Positions 35,438-43,519 of a stretch of 64,000 nucleotides of DNA are shown piece after piece. The stretch is from CAYSGL01 sp964520985 (GTDB taxonomy: Bacteria > Pseudomonadota > Alphaproteobacteria > Micavibrionales > Micavibrionaceae), in NCBI GenBank assembly GCA_964520985.1, contig CAZFPB010000001.1, positions 682,001-746,000 of the forward strand, given 5' to 3'. The notes beneath the pieces are model-generated. The model did no database searches. It was not told the origin of the DNA and saw nothing but the letters and a program-made list of their open reading frames with translations. The translations under genes were made by a program, and so were the position numbers. Positions within the stretch are counted from its first letter, which is position 1. Every line of letters starts with the position of its first letter.

Positions 35438-36345
35438 CGCACCACCGTCGTGAACACATCCATCGGCGGCAGGAATAAATCCATGGCCAGACGGAAACTC
35501 ACACCGACAATCAGCAGCGCCAGAATAATCCGCGCGGGCGCGCCCTTCACATACTTGGTCGCGCGCACGCCCATCTGCGCGCCGACAACCCCCCCGGTCA
35601 TCAGCATCAGGGCCAGCACGATATCTACCGTCTGATTGGCGATCGCATGGGCAAAACAGGCAATCGACGCCACAAAAATAATCTGGAGCAGCGAGGTGCC
35701 TGCCACCAGAAGCGACGGCATACCGATAATATAAATCATTGCCGGCACCAGAATGAACCCGCCGCCAATCCCCATCATCGAGGTCAGGATACCCCCGACC
35801 AGCCCCACACCTGCCGGAACCAGCGCCGAGATATACAGGCGCGATTTGGTAAAGCGGATTTTATAGGGAAGATTTTTAAAGAACGGATTTTGCGTCAGTG
35901 CGCCGCCGTCACCGCCTTGCGCATTTTTGAAAAACACCGCCCGCACACTTTCATACAGCATCATCAACCCGATCATGCCAAGCAGGAAGACGTATGACAG
36001 CGCAATGAACAGATCGACCTGCCCCAGATAATGGAGCAGCTTGAACAGCGCGATCCCGATGGCCGAACCGACAACTCCGCCCGCCAGCATGATCATCGCC
36101 ATGCGCACATCGACATTGCCTTTGCGGAAATGCCCGAGCACGCCCGTCACACTGCTGGCGACCAGCTGCGCGCTTTGCGTGCCCACCGCAATCGCCGGTG
36201 GAATACCCATGAAGATCAGAAAAGGCGTTGTCAAAAATCCGCCGCCCACGCCGAAGATGCCGCCGAGAAACCCGACGACCGCCCCCAGCAATAATATGGA
36301 CTCACCCGAGATGGCCATCTCGGCAATCGGCAGATAGATCTGCAT
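35434..36345 (-). CDS. TSUP (TauE/SafE) family permease
   Basis: 303 residues with about eight transmembrane helices in the two-repeat TSUP pattern: GAVVGFLGGIFGVGGGFLTTPFLI (about 22-45) and its second-half counterpart GILTSMMGIGGGFILVPAMIYI (about 185-206). TSUP permeases export sulfite, sulfonates or related anions. The partner TIGR02186 gene overlaps by 4 bp and uspA follows. The substrate is inferred only from the family. Confidence 0.88.
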   Translation of the reverse strand: MQIYLPIAEMAISGESILLLGAVVGFLGGIFGVGGGFLTTPFLIFMGIPPAIAVGTQSAQLVASSVTGVLGHFRKGNVDVRMAMIMLAGGVVGSAIGIALFKLLHYLGQVDLFIALSYVFLLGMIGLMMLYESVRAVFFKNAQGGDGGALTQNPFFKNLPYKIRFTKSRLYISALVPAGVGLVGGILTSMMGIGGGFILVPAMIYIIGMPSLLVAGTSLLQIIFVASIACFAHAIANQTVDIVLALMLMTGGVVGAQMGVRATKYVKGAPARIILALLIVGVSFRLAMDLFLPPMDVFTTVVR

Positions 36346-36415
36346 GCGGACCCCTCAAGACAAACGAATGACCTGATTTGTTTGTAGCACACGCAACGTG
36401 TTTGTTGGAGAAGTT

Positions 36416-37069
36416 TTAATACGCGGTGGTGCCGACCGGGCTGGTTTGCGACCAGGTGAAGTAATCCGCTTTTTTCAGGAAATTGGCGTAATCGCCGTAA
36501 TCCTTTTCATGATGGGTTTTGCGGAAGTTCACCGATTTCACGATGCTACGGAACGGGTCCATCCACTGGTTGAAATTATCGGCGAGCGACGAGCAATCGA
36601 CGATGTACAGTTTGTCGTAGTACAGCGAGGCAAACAAAATGCCACTGCGTGTCTGGTGAACGGTGCCATCGCGGCGTGTAAAGCTGGCCGTCGTATAACT
36701 GGCAAAGCCACGCCCCAGACCGCCTTCATAAATAGGCCCGGTCATAAAATTATCGTAGGTCGCCAGATAGTCCTTCCAGAATTTCTGGCTTACGAACGTC
36801 TTTTGCACCGAGCGGCTATATTCCGGCGGAAAAATTAGCGCGCGCGCATCGTCGCGCACCCGCACGCGGCAGATCGGTTGCGCATTATCGCTGGCCGGCG
36901 CCTGAATGGTGAGGATATCGTCTGGCTGCTGGTTGCTCTGCTGCTTCCACGTATCGGGGAAGGTAAGCGTTAAACCGCTGTCCGGATCCTGCCACACGAA
37001 ATAATCCGCCTTCGCCGAGAGAGGCGTGAGGATCAATGCAGCAACAAAAAAGGCCATGAATCGTGTCAT
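36416..37069 (-). CDS. Secreted hypothetical protein, 217 aa
   Basis: I start it at the ATG at 37069, giving a signal peptide (MTRFMAFFVAALILTPLSAKA). The longer frame to 37216 overlaps trpS and lacks one. The mature protein begins DYFVWQDPDSGLTLTFPDTWKQQ, a PsbP/DUF1795-like opening of a small beta-sandwich, and has two Cys (IC about residue 97, VDC about 158) that could pair. Family not firmly recognised. It follows trpS by 40 bp on the same strand. Confidence 0.7.
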   Translation of the reverse strand: MTRFMAFFVAALILTPLSAKADYFVWQDPDSGLTLTFPDTWKQQSNQQPDDILTIQAPASDNAQPICRVRVRDDARALIFPPEYSRSVQKTFVSQKFWKDYLATYDNFMTGPIYEGGLGRGFASYTTASFTRRDGTVHQTRSGILFASLYYDKLYIVDCSSLADNFNQWMDPFRSIVKSVNFRKTHHEKDYGDYANFLKKADYFTWSQTSPVGTTAY

Positions 37070-37109
37070 GGCCTTTATTATAGCCCTATTCCAGGCGATG
37101 AAAACAAAT

Positions 37110-38111
37110 TTAGCGCCAGAAACCCATGATATCCATGACACCCTGCACGGTCGGAGCCGCCAGCGCGTTGGCATCATTCGCCCCTTTGTGCAGGATGCGG
37201 TCGATCTCGGCGACATCGCCCATATAGCGGTTCATCTCGGCCGTGATCGGCGCGATCTTGGCGACGGCCAGTTCGGTCAGCGCCGCTTTGAACGCACTGA
37301 ACTGCTGCCCGCCGAACTGCGCCATGACCTCGGCTTTGCCCGTGTCATTCATCGCCGCGTAAATGGCGATCAGGTTGATGGCTTCCGCGCGTCCTTCCGC
37401 CTCAGTGTCGTTTGAGGGAACGAAGCCAGTGTCGGTCGTGGCTTTGCGGATTTTTTGCGCGATCGTGTCGGCATCGTCGGTCAGGTTGATGCGGCTCATA
37501 TCGCTTTCCGCCGACTTGCTCATTTTCTGCGTGCCATCGCGCAGGCTCATCACGCGCGTCGCTTCACCCATGATGTAGGGTTCCGGCACGGTGAAGAAAT
37601 CCTTCTTCGCGTAATGCTGGTTGAAGCTAATCGCCAGATCGCGCGTCAATTCCAGATGCTGTTTCTGGTCATCGCCCACCGGCACATGCGTTGCGTTGTA
37701 CAGCAGAATGTCGGCGGCCATCAGAACCGGATACGCATAGAGACCAAGCCCTGCCTTATCTTTGTTCTTGCCTGCCTTGTCCTTGAACTGCGTCATGCGG
37801 TTAAGCCAGCCGACCGGCGTCATGCAGCCCAGCACCCAGTTAAGCTGCGTGTGGCCCGGCACCGAGCTTTGCGCGAACAGGATCGATTTCTTTGGATCGA
37901 CGCCCGCGGCCATATAGGCCGCCGCTATTTCCCGCGTCGATTGTTTGAGCACCGCAGGGTCCTGCGGCATGGTGATGGCATGCAGATCGACCACGCAGTA
38001 TAAACACTGCGCGCCTTCTTCTTGCAGCTTTACCCAGTTCTTCAGTGCGCCGAGATAATTACCCAGGTGCAAACGGTTGGTGGGCTGCATGCCCGATAGA
38101 ATACGTTTCAT
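37110..38111 (-). CDS. trpS: Tryptophan-tRNA ligase
   Basis: Class I aminoacyl-tRNA synthetase charging tRNA-Trp. 333 residues. The HIGH-like motif sits in GMQPTNRLHLGNYLGA (7-22), where the signature is HLGN, and the KMSKS motif is KMSKSAESD (about 197-205). Between them, DLHAITMPQDP and GDDQKQHLELTRD are typical of bacterial TrpS. Its ATG shares one base with the TGA of murJ, so it is translationally coupled to it. Confidence 0.96.
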   Translation of the reverse strand: MKRILSGMQPTNRLHLGNYLGALKNWVKLQEEGAQCLYCVVDLHAITMPQDPAVLKQSTREIAAAYMAAGVDPKKSILFAQSSVPGHTQLNWVLGCMTPVGWLNRMTQFKDKAGKNKDKAGLGLYAYPVLMAADILLYNATHVPVGDDQKQHLELTRDLAISFNQHYAKKDFFTVPEPYIMGEATRVMSLRDGTQKMSKSAESDMSRINLTDDADTIAQKIRKATTDTGFVPSNDTEAEGRAEAINLIAIYAAMNDTGKAEVMAQFGGQQFSAFKAALTELAVAKIAPITAEMNRYMGDVAEIDRILHKGANDANALAAPTVQGVMDIMGFWR

Positions 38112-39667
38112 CAGTTACGCTTTCGTTTTAAATATTTTGTCAGATCGGAGATTTTAAGAGCGCCGCTTCCGAGGATTGCGGCGGCATAGACTAAAGAACC
38201 GCTGGCCACAATGGCCAGAAGTGCAAAGACACGCTCTTTGGTGTCGCCGTCGAGAAGAGGATGTAATCCATGCGCCGACCCTAGCAACACCGCGCCCATG
38301 AGTAAAGAGGCCCCGATGATTTTTGGCGCGTTGCGTTTAAATCGGCTATCCATGTGTGCCGATGGGTGCGCTTTCAGCGCCCGGCCGAGGAACAGGATCT
38401 GCAGCCAGCCGACAATCCCCGTCGCAAACGCAATCCCGGCAACACCGTAGCCCAGAACCATGCTGAAGGTCAGCGCCAGCACGATGTTCATGATCGTCGA
38501 GGCAATCGCGATCTTCACCGGCGTCTTCGTATCCTGCCGCGCCCAGAAGCCCGTCGAATACACCTTGATGACAATGTAGGCCGGCAGACCGATGGCATAC
38601 CCCATCAGCACTTTGGCCGTCATTGCCGTATCCTCCGGACCAAACTCGCCGCGCTCGAACAACACCTTGATCAGCACATCGGGAATGGTAATGAGCGCAA
38701 CCGCTGCCGGTAGAGCAAGGAACAAACAGATTTCCATCGCACGGTTGAACAGATCCTTCGCTTCGTCATGATTGCCTGACGCCAATGTTTTAGAGAGCAT
38801 CGGCAGCAACGCCGTACCCACGGCAATCCCCACCATGCCCAGCGGCAACTGGTTTAAGCGATCCGCATAATACAAAAATGAAATAGATCCTTCAGGCAGG
38901 AACGACGCCATGATGATGTCTGCGAACAGATTGATATGCACGATCCCCGCGCCCAGAACCCCTGGCCCCATCAATTTAAAGAGGCGCTTGACATCCAGTG
39001 TCAGACGCGGCCGCACAATCGGCAGGCGCAGCTTTGCTTTACGCAGGCAGTAATACAGCCAGATGAATTGCAAGATACCCGCCGCGAACACACCCCATGA
39101 CAGCGCATACCCGCCATTGCCCATATACGGCGTGCCCAGATACAGGGACAGACACATTGAGAGGTTGAAAATAATCGGCGCCGCCGCAAACGGCGCAAAG
39201 CGATCATGCGCATTCAGCATTCCGCCGACGAGCGACGAGAGCGACATGAACAACAAATACGGGAATGTAATGCGCGACATCTCAACCGCGTAATCGTACC
39301 GCGCCTCCCCTGTGTGGAAGCCCGGCGCAATGGCGATCATCAGCAATGGCATCGCGGCAATGGCCAGCAACGTGAACGGTAACAGAATGGAGAGCATTAC
39401 AGCGAACGCCTCGCCCGAAAACTTCGCCGCCGCGTCTTCCCCCTCTTTTGCGACCTTCTCTGAATAGAGGGGCACGAACGAGACACTGAATGCGCCCTCA
39501 GCCGTCACGCGGCGGAACAGGTTGGGCAGTTTCAGCGCGACAAAGAACGCATCAGCGATCGGCCCTGCTCCCAGCGTTGCCGCCGTGAGCACATCGCGCA
39601 AAAATCCAAAAATCCGGCTAAGACCCGTAAGCCCCGCCACCGTCGCCATCGCTTTGATCAGTTTCAT
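38111..39667 (-). CDS. murJ: Lipid II flippase MurJ
   Basis: MOP-superfamily transporter that flips lipid II to the periplasmic face for peptidoglycan synthesis. 518 residues with about 14 transmembrane helices. N-terminal signature GLSRIFGFLRDVLTAATLG (about 16-34), then FRRVTAEGAFSVSFVPLYSE (about 52-71), including the Arg and Glu needed by MurJ. The segment FLYYADRLNQLPLGMVGIAVGTALLP (about 264-289) is also diagnostic. It is coupled to trpS and preceded by the small gene at 39721. Confidence 0.95.
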   Translation of the reverse strand: MKLIKAMATVAGLTGLSRIFGFLRDVLTAATLGAGPIADAFFVALKLPNLFRRVTAEGAFSVSFVPLYSEKVAKEGEDAAAKFSGEAFAVMLSILLPFTLLAIAAMPLLMIAIAPGFHTGEARYDYAVEMSRITFPYLLFMSLSSLVGGMLNAHDRFAPFAAAPIIFNLSMCLSLYLGTPYMGNGGYALSWGVFAAGILQFIWLYYCLRKAKLRLPIVRPRLTLDVKRLFKLMGPGVLGAGIVHINLFADIIMASFLPEGSISFLYYADRLNQLPLGMVGIAVGTALLPMLSKTLASGNHDEAKDLFNRAMEICLFLALPAAVALITIPDVLIKVLFERGEFGPEDTAMTAKVLMGYAIGLPAYIVIKVYSTGFWARQDTKTPVKIAIASTIMNIVLALTFSMVLGYGVAGIAFATGIVGWLQILFLGRALKAHPSAHMDSRFKRNAPKIIGASLLMGAVLLGSAHGLHPLLDGDTKERVFALLAIVASGSLVYAAAILGSGALKISDLTKYLKRKRN

Positions 39668-39720
39668 GGGACGGGACTATAATGTGAATCCCGAAGGTCG
39701 CCTAGTACCCCGGACTTAAA

Positions 39721-40131
39721 TCACCAGATAGGATCAAGTCCCAGCGCGTTATGAGCAATATGGATCGCCTGCGCGGCGAACAGGGATCCCTTCTTCAGGG
39801 TGCGGCGATTTTCAAGGAATTGTGCCAGCACGGAATAATCTTCGAATTTCGGCCAGGATTTGATGCTGTAGGCAATCTCCCGGGAAATAACGACCAGGGC
39901 CTGATCGTCTTCAATCCCGTTCTGTTGTGAATAGGCAAAAATGCCCTTTAATAAAAGCTCACTCGCCTGACCGATCCCCACAGGGTTTTTCTCGAGCAGG
40001 TCTGTCTCGCTCATCTCCATGTAATCCAAACCTTTCAACACAGGTTTGCCATCCGGGCCTTTTTCAAAAGGCAGGGCGGCGGTTAGGAAATCGTTCGCAA
40101 GAGTACTGAGAATAATCGGCTTATTTAACAT
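39721..40131 (-). CDS. Hypothetical protein, 136 aa
   Basis: Begins MLNKPIILSTLANDFLTAALPFEK at the ATG at 40131; a TTG at 40149 is an alternative and neither has a good ribosome site. Soluble and mainly helical, with acidic N-terminal and aromatic C-terminal segments (SWPKFEDYSVLAQFLENRRTL). Not recognised. It is upstream of murJ by 53 bp on the same strand and divergent from ubiE, so it may share the murJ-trpS transcript. Confidence 0.6.
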   Translation of the reverse strand: MLNKPIILSTLANDFLTAALPFEKGPDGKPVLKGLDYMEMSETDLLEKNPVGIGQASELLLKGIFAYSQQNGIEDDQALVVISREIAYSIKSWPKFEDYSVLAQFLENRRTLKKGSLFAAQAIHIAHNALGLDPIW

Positions 40132-40213
40132 GATGCTTGTATACGCCAAGCAACTAAATTATGTCAATAAATATCCCCGTGACCTGCCTGCCCGCCGGGG
40201 CTATAAATTCCCC

Positions 40214-40960
40214 ATGCAAAACCCTGAAAGCCAATGGTTCGGCGAGAAGCCGGTATCCCCTGAAGAAAAGACCGCCGCCGTTCAGGGCGTGTTCGGCTCG
40301 GTCGCGTCCAAATACGATGTGATGAACGACTTCATGTCGGGCGGCATTCATCGCCTGTGGAAAGACCGCCTGATCCGCGAAATCCGCCCGCGCAACGATT
40401 TTGCCTATCTCGACGTGGCTGGCGGCACGGGCGATATCGCCTTCCGCATCAAGAACCGCGCCCCGCGCGCCCAGATCACCCTGTGCGATCTCACCTATGA
40501 TATGCTCGCCGTGGGCCGCGACCGCGCCATCGACAAAGGCTGGCTGAATGATTTTTCGTGGGTGACGGGCAATGCCGAAGCGCTGCCGATCCCGGATGAA
40601 AGCGTCGATGTCTACACCATCGCCTTTGGCTTGCGGAACGTCACCCGCATCGACACCGCTTTGACAGAAGCCGTACGTGTGCTCAAACCGGGCGGGCGCT
40701 TTTTCTGTCTTGAGTTTAGCCACGTGACCGACCCCGGCCTTGCCAAACTCTATGACCTCTACTCTTACAATGTTATCCCGAAGATGGGCAAAATGGTCGC
40801 GGGCGACGCCGAAAGCTACCAGTATCTCGTTGAATCCATTCGCAAATTCCCAAAACAGGCCGAACTGGCCCGCCGCATGGGCGCTGCCGGACTGACCGAT
40901 TGCACCGTCAAAAACCTCACTTTCGGGGTAGCCGCCATCCATTCCGGCATCAAGGGATAG
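40214..40960 (+). CDS. ubiE: Demethylmenaquinone/ubiquinone C-methyltransferase
   Basis: C-methylation step of ubiquinone (and menaquinone) synthesis. 248 residues from the ATG at 40214; the frame is open further upstream but the conserved protein starts here (WFGEKPVSPEEKTAAVQGVFGSVASKYDVMND). SAM motif YLDVAGGTGDIAFRI (about 74-88), then FGLRNVTRID and FFCLEFSHV, the UbiE signatures. In many alphaproteobacteria ubiB and coaBC follow. Here a 182-residue Ala-rich gene takes the ubiB place. Confidence 0.95.
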   Translation: MQNPESQWFGEKPVSPEEKTAAVQGVFGSVASKYDVMNDFMSGGIHRLWKDRLIREIRPRNDFAYLDVAGGTGDIAFRIKNRAPRAQITLCDLTYDMLAVGRDRAIDKGWLNDFSWVTGNAEALPIPDESVDVYTIAFGLRNVTRIDTALTEAVRVLKPGGRFFCLEFSHVTDPGLAKLYDLYSYNVIPKMGKMVAGDAESYQYLVESIRKFPKQAELARRMGAAGLTDCTVKNLTFGVAAIHSGIKG

Positions 40961-41131
40961 CCTCCAGCTTTATGCAAAAACCCCTTGCAAACGCCTGCAA
41001 ACACTACTAAGAATCATCGCGTTGCATTCTGAATGCGGGTTCATTACAAGAGCGGTCACCAAAATGGCCATCCCGTGAATGAAACGCTCGTGGGTGAATA
41101 TTATTGATAACTTTAACAAGGAAAAAGAAAC

Positions 41132-41680
41132 ATGAATAACGTCGTTAAATCAGTCGTGTTCGCAGCCGTAGTCCTGGTGGCCGGTATCGCAGCGATGCAA
41201 GTAATTTACAACAATGTATCCAGCGATGATGTTGCTGGTATCGAGCCAGCAGCCGGCGAAGGCTTCATGGGCACGATCGAAGAAAACGCAAACGCTGCTT
41301 CTGACAGCATCCAGCAGACAGCTGCCGAAGCAGCCGCTGCAACAGAAGAAGTTGTTGATGAGTCCGCCATCGCCGCTGAAAAAGCTGCCGCTGAAGCCGC
41401 CGTTGCTGCTGACGCTGCCGCCACGGATGCTGCTGTCGCCGTTGACGAAGCCGCAACCGCTGTTGAAGAAGCCGCTACGCCAGACGTTACGCCAGCCGCT
41501 GATGCAACAGAAGCTGCCGATGACGCCGCTGTTGCTGCTGACGATGCTGCCAAAGCCGCTGATGAAGCCGCTAAAGCTGCTGACGAAGCCGCAAACGCCG
41601 CTGGCGACGCTGCTGTAGCCGCCGATGACGCTGCTGTATCGGCTGACAAAGCCAATGCTGAAGAAGGCAAAGTCGAGTAA
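41132..41680 (+). CDS. Alanine-rich heptad-repeat membrane-anchored protein
   Basis: 182 residues. One N-terminal hydrophobic helix (about 7-26) that could be an uncleaved anchor, a short acidic spacer, then nearly only Ala with Asp, Glu and Val. Residues 128-176 are seven consecutive heptads of pattern A-A-D-(D/E)-A-A-(V/K/N). An earlier Ala-rich helix (about 60-115) is separated by a Pro-containing hinge (TPDVTPAADATE). This predicts a long helical hairpin, coiled-coil or Alacoil-like, outside the membrane. No family recognised. It has a 171-bp upstream leader and its own terminator, so it appears to be a separate transcription unit. Confidence 0.75.
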   Translation: MNNVVKSVVFAAVVLVAGIAAMQVIYNNVSSDDVAGIEPAAGEGFMGTIEENANAASDSIQQTAAEAAAATEEVVDESAIAAEKAAAEAAVAADAAATDAAVAVDEAATAVEEAATPDVTPAADATEAADDAAVAADDAAKAADEAAKAADEAANAAGDAAVAADDAAVSADKANAEEGKVE

Positions 41681-41711
41681 TTTCTCGATTTTCCTGATCA
41701 AAGGAATTAAG

Positions 41712-41746
41712 ATCGGCCTCGTTATAAACGGGGCCGATTTTTTTTG
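41712..41746 (+). terminator. Terminator after the Ala-rich gene
   Basis: Arms ATCGGCC(T)CGTT and AACG(G)GGCCGAT around ATA, followed by eight T's. It separates the Ala-rich gene from coaBC. Confidence 0.85.
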
Positions 41747-41772
41747 AATAAAAACCACCTATATTACTGTGC

Positions 41773-42996
41773 ATGCTGAACGATAAAAAAATACTGCTGG
41801 TGATTTCCGGCGGCATCGCCGCTTACAAAGGCCTCGAACTTATTCGCGGCCTGCGCAAGGCTGGCGCGCATGTGCAATGTATCCTTACCAAAGGCGGCGC
41901 AGAATTTATCACGCCGCTGAGTGTCGCCTCGCTCTCTGAAAATCCCGTCTATACCGATCTCTTCTCGCTCAAGGATGAAACCGAGATGGGGCATATCCGC
42001 CTCTCACGTGAAGCCGACCTGATTATCGTCGCGCCTGCGAGCGCGAACCTCATTTCCAAACTTGCACAGGGTGTGGCGGACGATCTTGCCTCCACCACCC
42101 TGCTCGCTGCCGACAAACAAATTCTCTTCGCGCCTGCGATGAACCAGATGATGTGGGGCAATGCCGCGACGCAGGACAATCTCGCCACCTTACGCGCGCG
42201 CGGCCTGATCCAGATCGGTCCTGTTAGCGGCGAAATGGCGTGCGGCGAAACCGGCCTCGGCCGTATGGTTGAAGCCGCTGATATTCTCGCCGCCATCGAC
42301 ACGTACCTGCGCTACGCCAACGCGCTCAAGGGCAAACGCGCGATCGTCACCGCTGGCCCAACCTATGAGCCGATCGATCCCGTCCGCTTCATCGGCAACC
42401 GCTCATCCGGCAAACAGGGCTATGCCATCGCGCGCGCACTCTCCCGTGCAGGCGCAGACGTCACCCTCATCAGCGGCCCGACCGCGCTCGAAACACCGGC
42501 GCACATGAAAACCATCCGCGTTGAAACCGCGCAGGAAATGCTGGCCGCCACGCAAAGCGCCCTGCCCGCCGACATCGCCGTCTTCACCGCCGCTGTCTCC
42601 GACTGGTCGCCAGCACAGGCTTCATCCCAGAAAATCAAAAAGACTGGCGATGCACCACCCGCGCTGACGTTAAAAGAAAACCCCGATATCCTTGCGTCCA
42701 TCGCGCAAGGCAAGAACCGCCCGGCCCTCGTCATCGGCTTTGCCGCCGAAACCGACAATGTTTTAGAAAATGCCCGCGCCAAGCGCGTGAAAAAAGGCTG
42801 CGACTGGATCATCGTCAACGATGTCTCCGATGCCACGATTGGTTTTTCCGGTGACAACAACGCCGCGACCCTGATTACCGCGACATCCGAGGACACCTGG
42901 AAGCGCCAGTCCAAAGACGACATGGCCGCCCTCATCGTGCAACACATCATCGAAACAATCCCTCACTCCAAACCTTATGAAGAGGCAGCAGAATAA
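41773..42996 (+). CDS. coaBC: Bifunctional phosphopantothenoylcysteine decarboxylase/phosphopantothenate-cysteine ligase
   Basis: Two steps of coenzyme A synthesis. 407 residues. The N-terminal flavoprotein decarboxylase (CoaC, 1-185) has GGIAAYKGLEL, the APAMNQMMWGN loop (about 119-129) and GEMACGETGLGRM with its Cys. The C-terminal ligase (CoaB) has VTAGPTYEPIDPVRFIGNRSSGK (about 193-215). No Shine-Dalgarno sequence precedes the ATG; a TATATT element (41760-41765) ends 7 nt upstream, so the mRNA may be leaderless. dut follows with a 1-nt overlap. Confidence 0.96.
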   Translation: MLNDKKILLVISGGIAAYKGLELIRGLRKAGAHVQCILTKGGAEFITPLSVASLSENPVYTDLFSLKDETEMGHIRLSREADLIIVAPASANLISKLAQGVADDLASTTLLAADKQILFAPAMNQMMWGNAATQDNLATLRARGLIQIGPVSGEMACGETGLGRMVEAADILAAIDTYLRYANALKGKRAIVTAGPTYEPIDPVRFIGNRSSGKQGYAIARALSRAGADVTLISGPTALETPAHMKTIRVETAQEMLAATQSALPADIAVFTAAVSDWSPAQASSQKIKKTGDAPPALTLKENPDILASIAQGKNRPALVIGFAAETDNVLENARAKRVKKGCDWIIVNDVSDATIGFSGDNNAATLITATSEDTWKRQSKDDMAALIVQHIIETIPHSKPYEEAAE

Positions 42997-43457
42997 TGGC
43001 ATCAACCAAATTAACCGTAGCGCTCGTCACGCTCGATCACGCAAAAGACCTGCCGACCCCCGCTTACGCGACCGATCAGTCCGCAGGCATGGATCTGTGC
43101 GCCGCTGTCGATGAACCGATGACCATCGCCGCCGGTGCCCGCGCCCTTGTACCGACCGGCCTCTCCATCGCCCTGCCACAAGGGTTCGAAGCGCAGATCC
43201 GTCCGCGCTCCGGCCTCGCGCTCAAAAACGGCGTGACCGTTCTCAACACCCCCGGCACCATCGATGCCGACTACCGCGGCGAAATTAAAGTCATCCTCGC
43301 CAACTTAGGATCGGACGCTTTCGTCATCGAACGCGGCATGCGCATCGCCCAGATGGTCGTCGCCAGACACGAAGTCGTCGCCTGGGATCTCGTCGAAACC
43401 CTCGACGACACCGCCCGCGGCGCCGGCGGCTTTGGATCGACCGGCACCAAAGGCTAA
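42996..43457 (+). CDS. dut: dUTP diphosphatase
   Basis: Hydrolyses dUTP to dUMP, preventing uracil incorporation and supplying thymidylate synthesis. 153 residues, with the trimeric dUTPase motifs: AGMDLCA (about 29-35), RPRSGLA (about 68-74), NTPGTIDADYRGEIKV (about 83-98) and the C-terminal RGAGGFGSTG. It follows coaBC, as in many proteobacteria. Confidence 0.96.
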   Translation: MASTKLTVALVTLDHAKDLPTPAYATDQSAGMDLCAAVDEPMTIAAGARALVPTGLSIALPQGFEAQIRPRSGLALKNGVTVLNTPGTIDADYRGEIKVILANLGSDAFVIERGMRIAQMVVARHEVVAWDLVETLDDTARGAGGFGSTGTKG

Positions 43458-43519
43458 AAAGCCGGGAAAACCGCCAGAATCTTGGTGAAATTGCCCTTCG
43501 GGGCCGTTAAAACGGTTCT

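Noticed and set aside
41150..41758. Two long minus-strand frames opposite the Ala-rich gene
   Set aside because: GCN codons leave all frames open. The Ser/Gly and Ala-rich translations are artefacts of the repeat.
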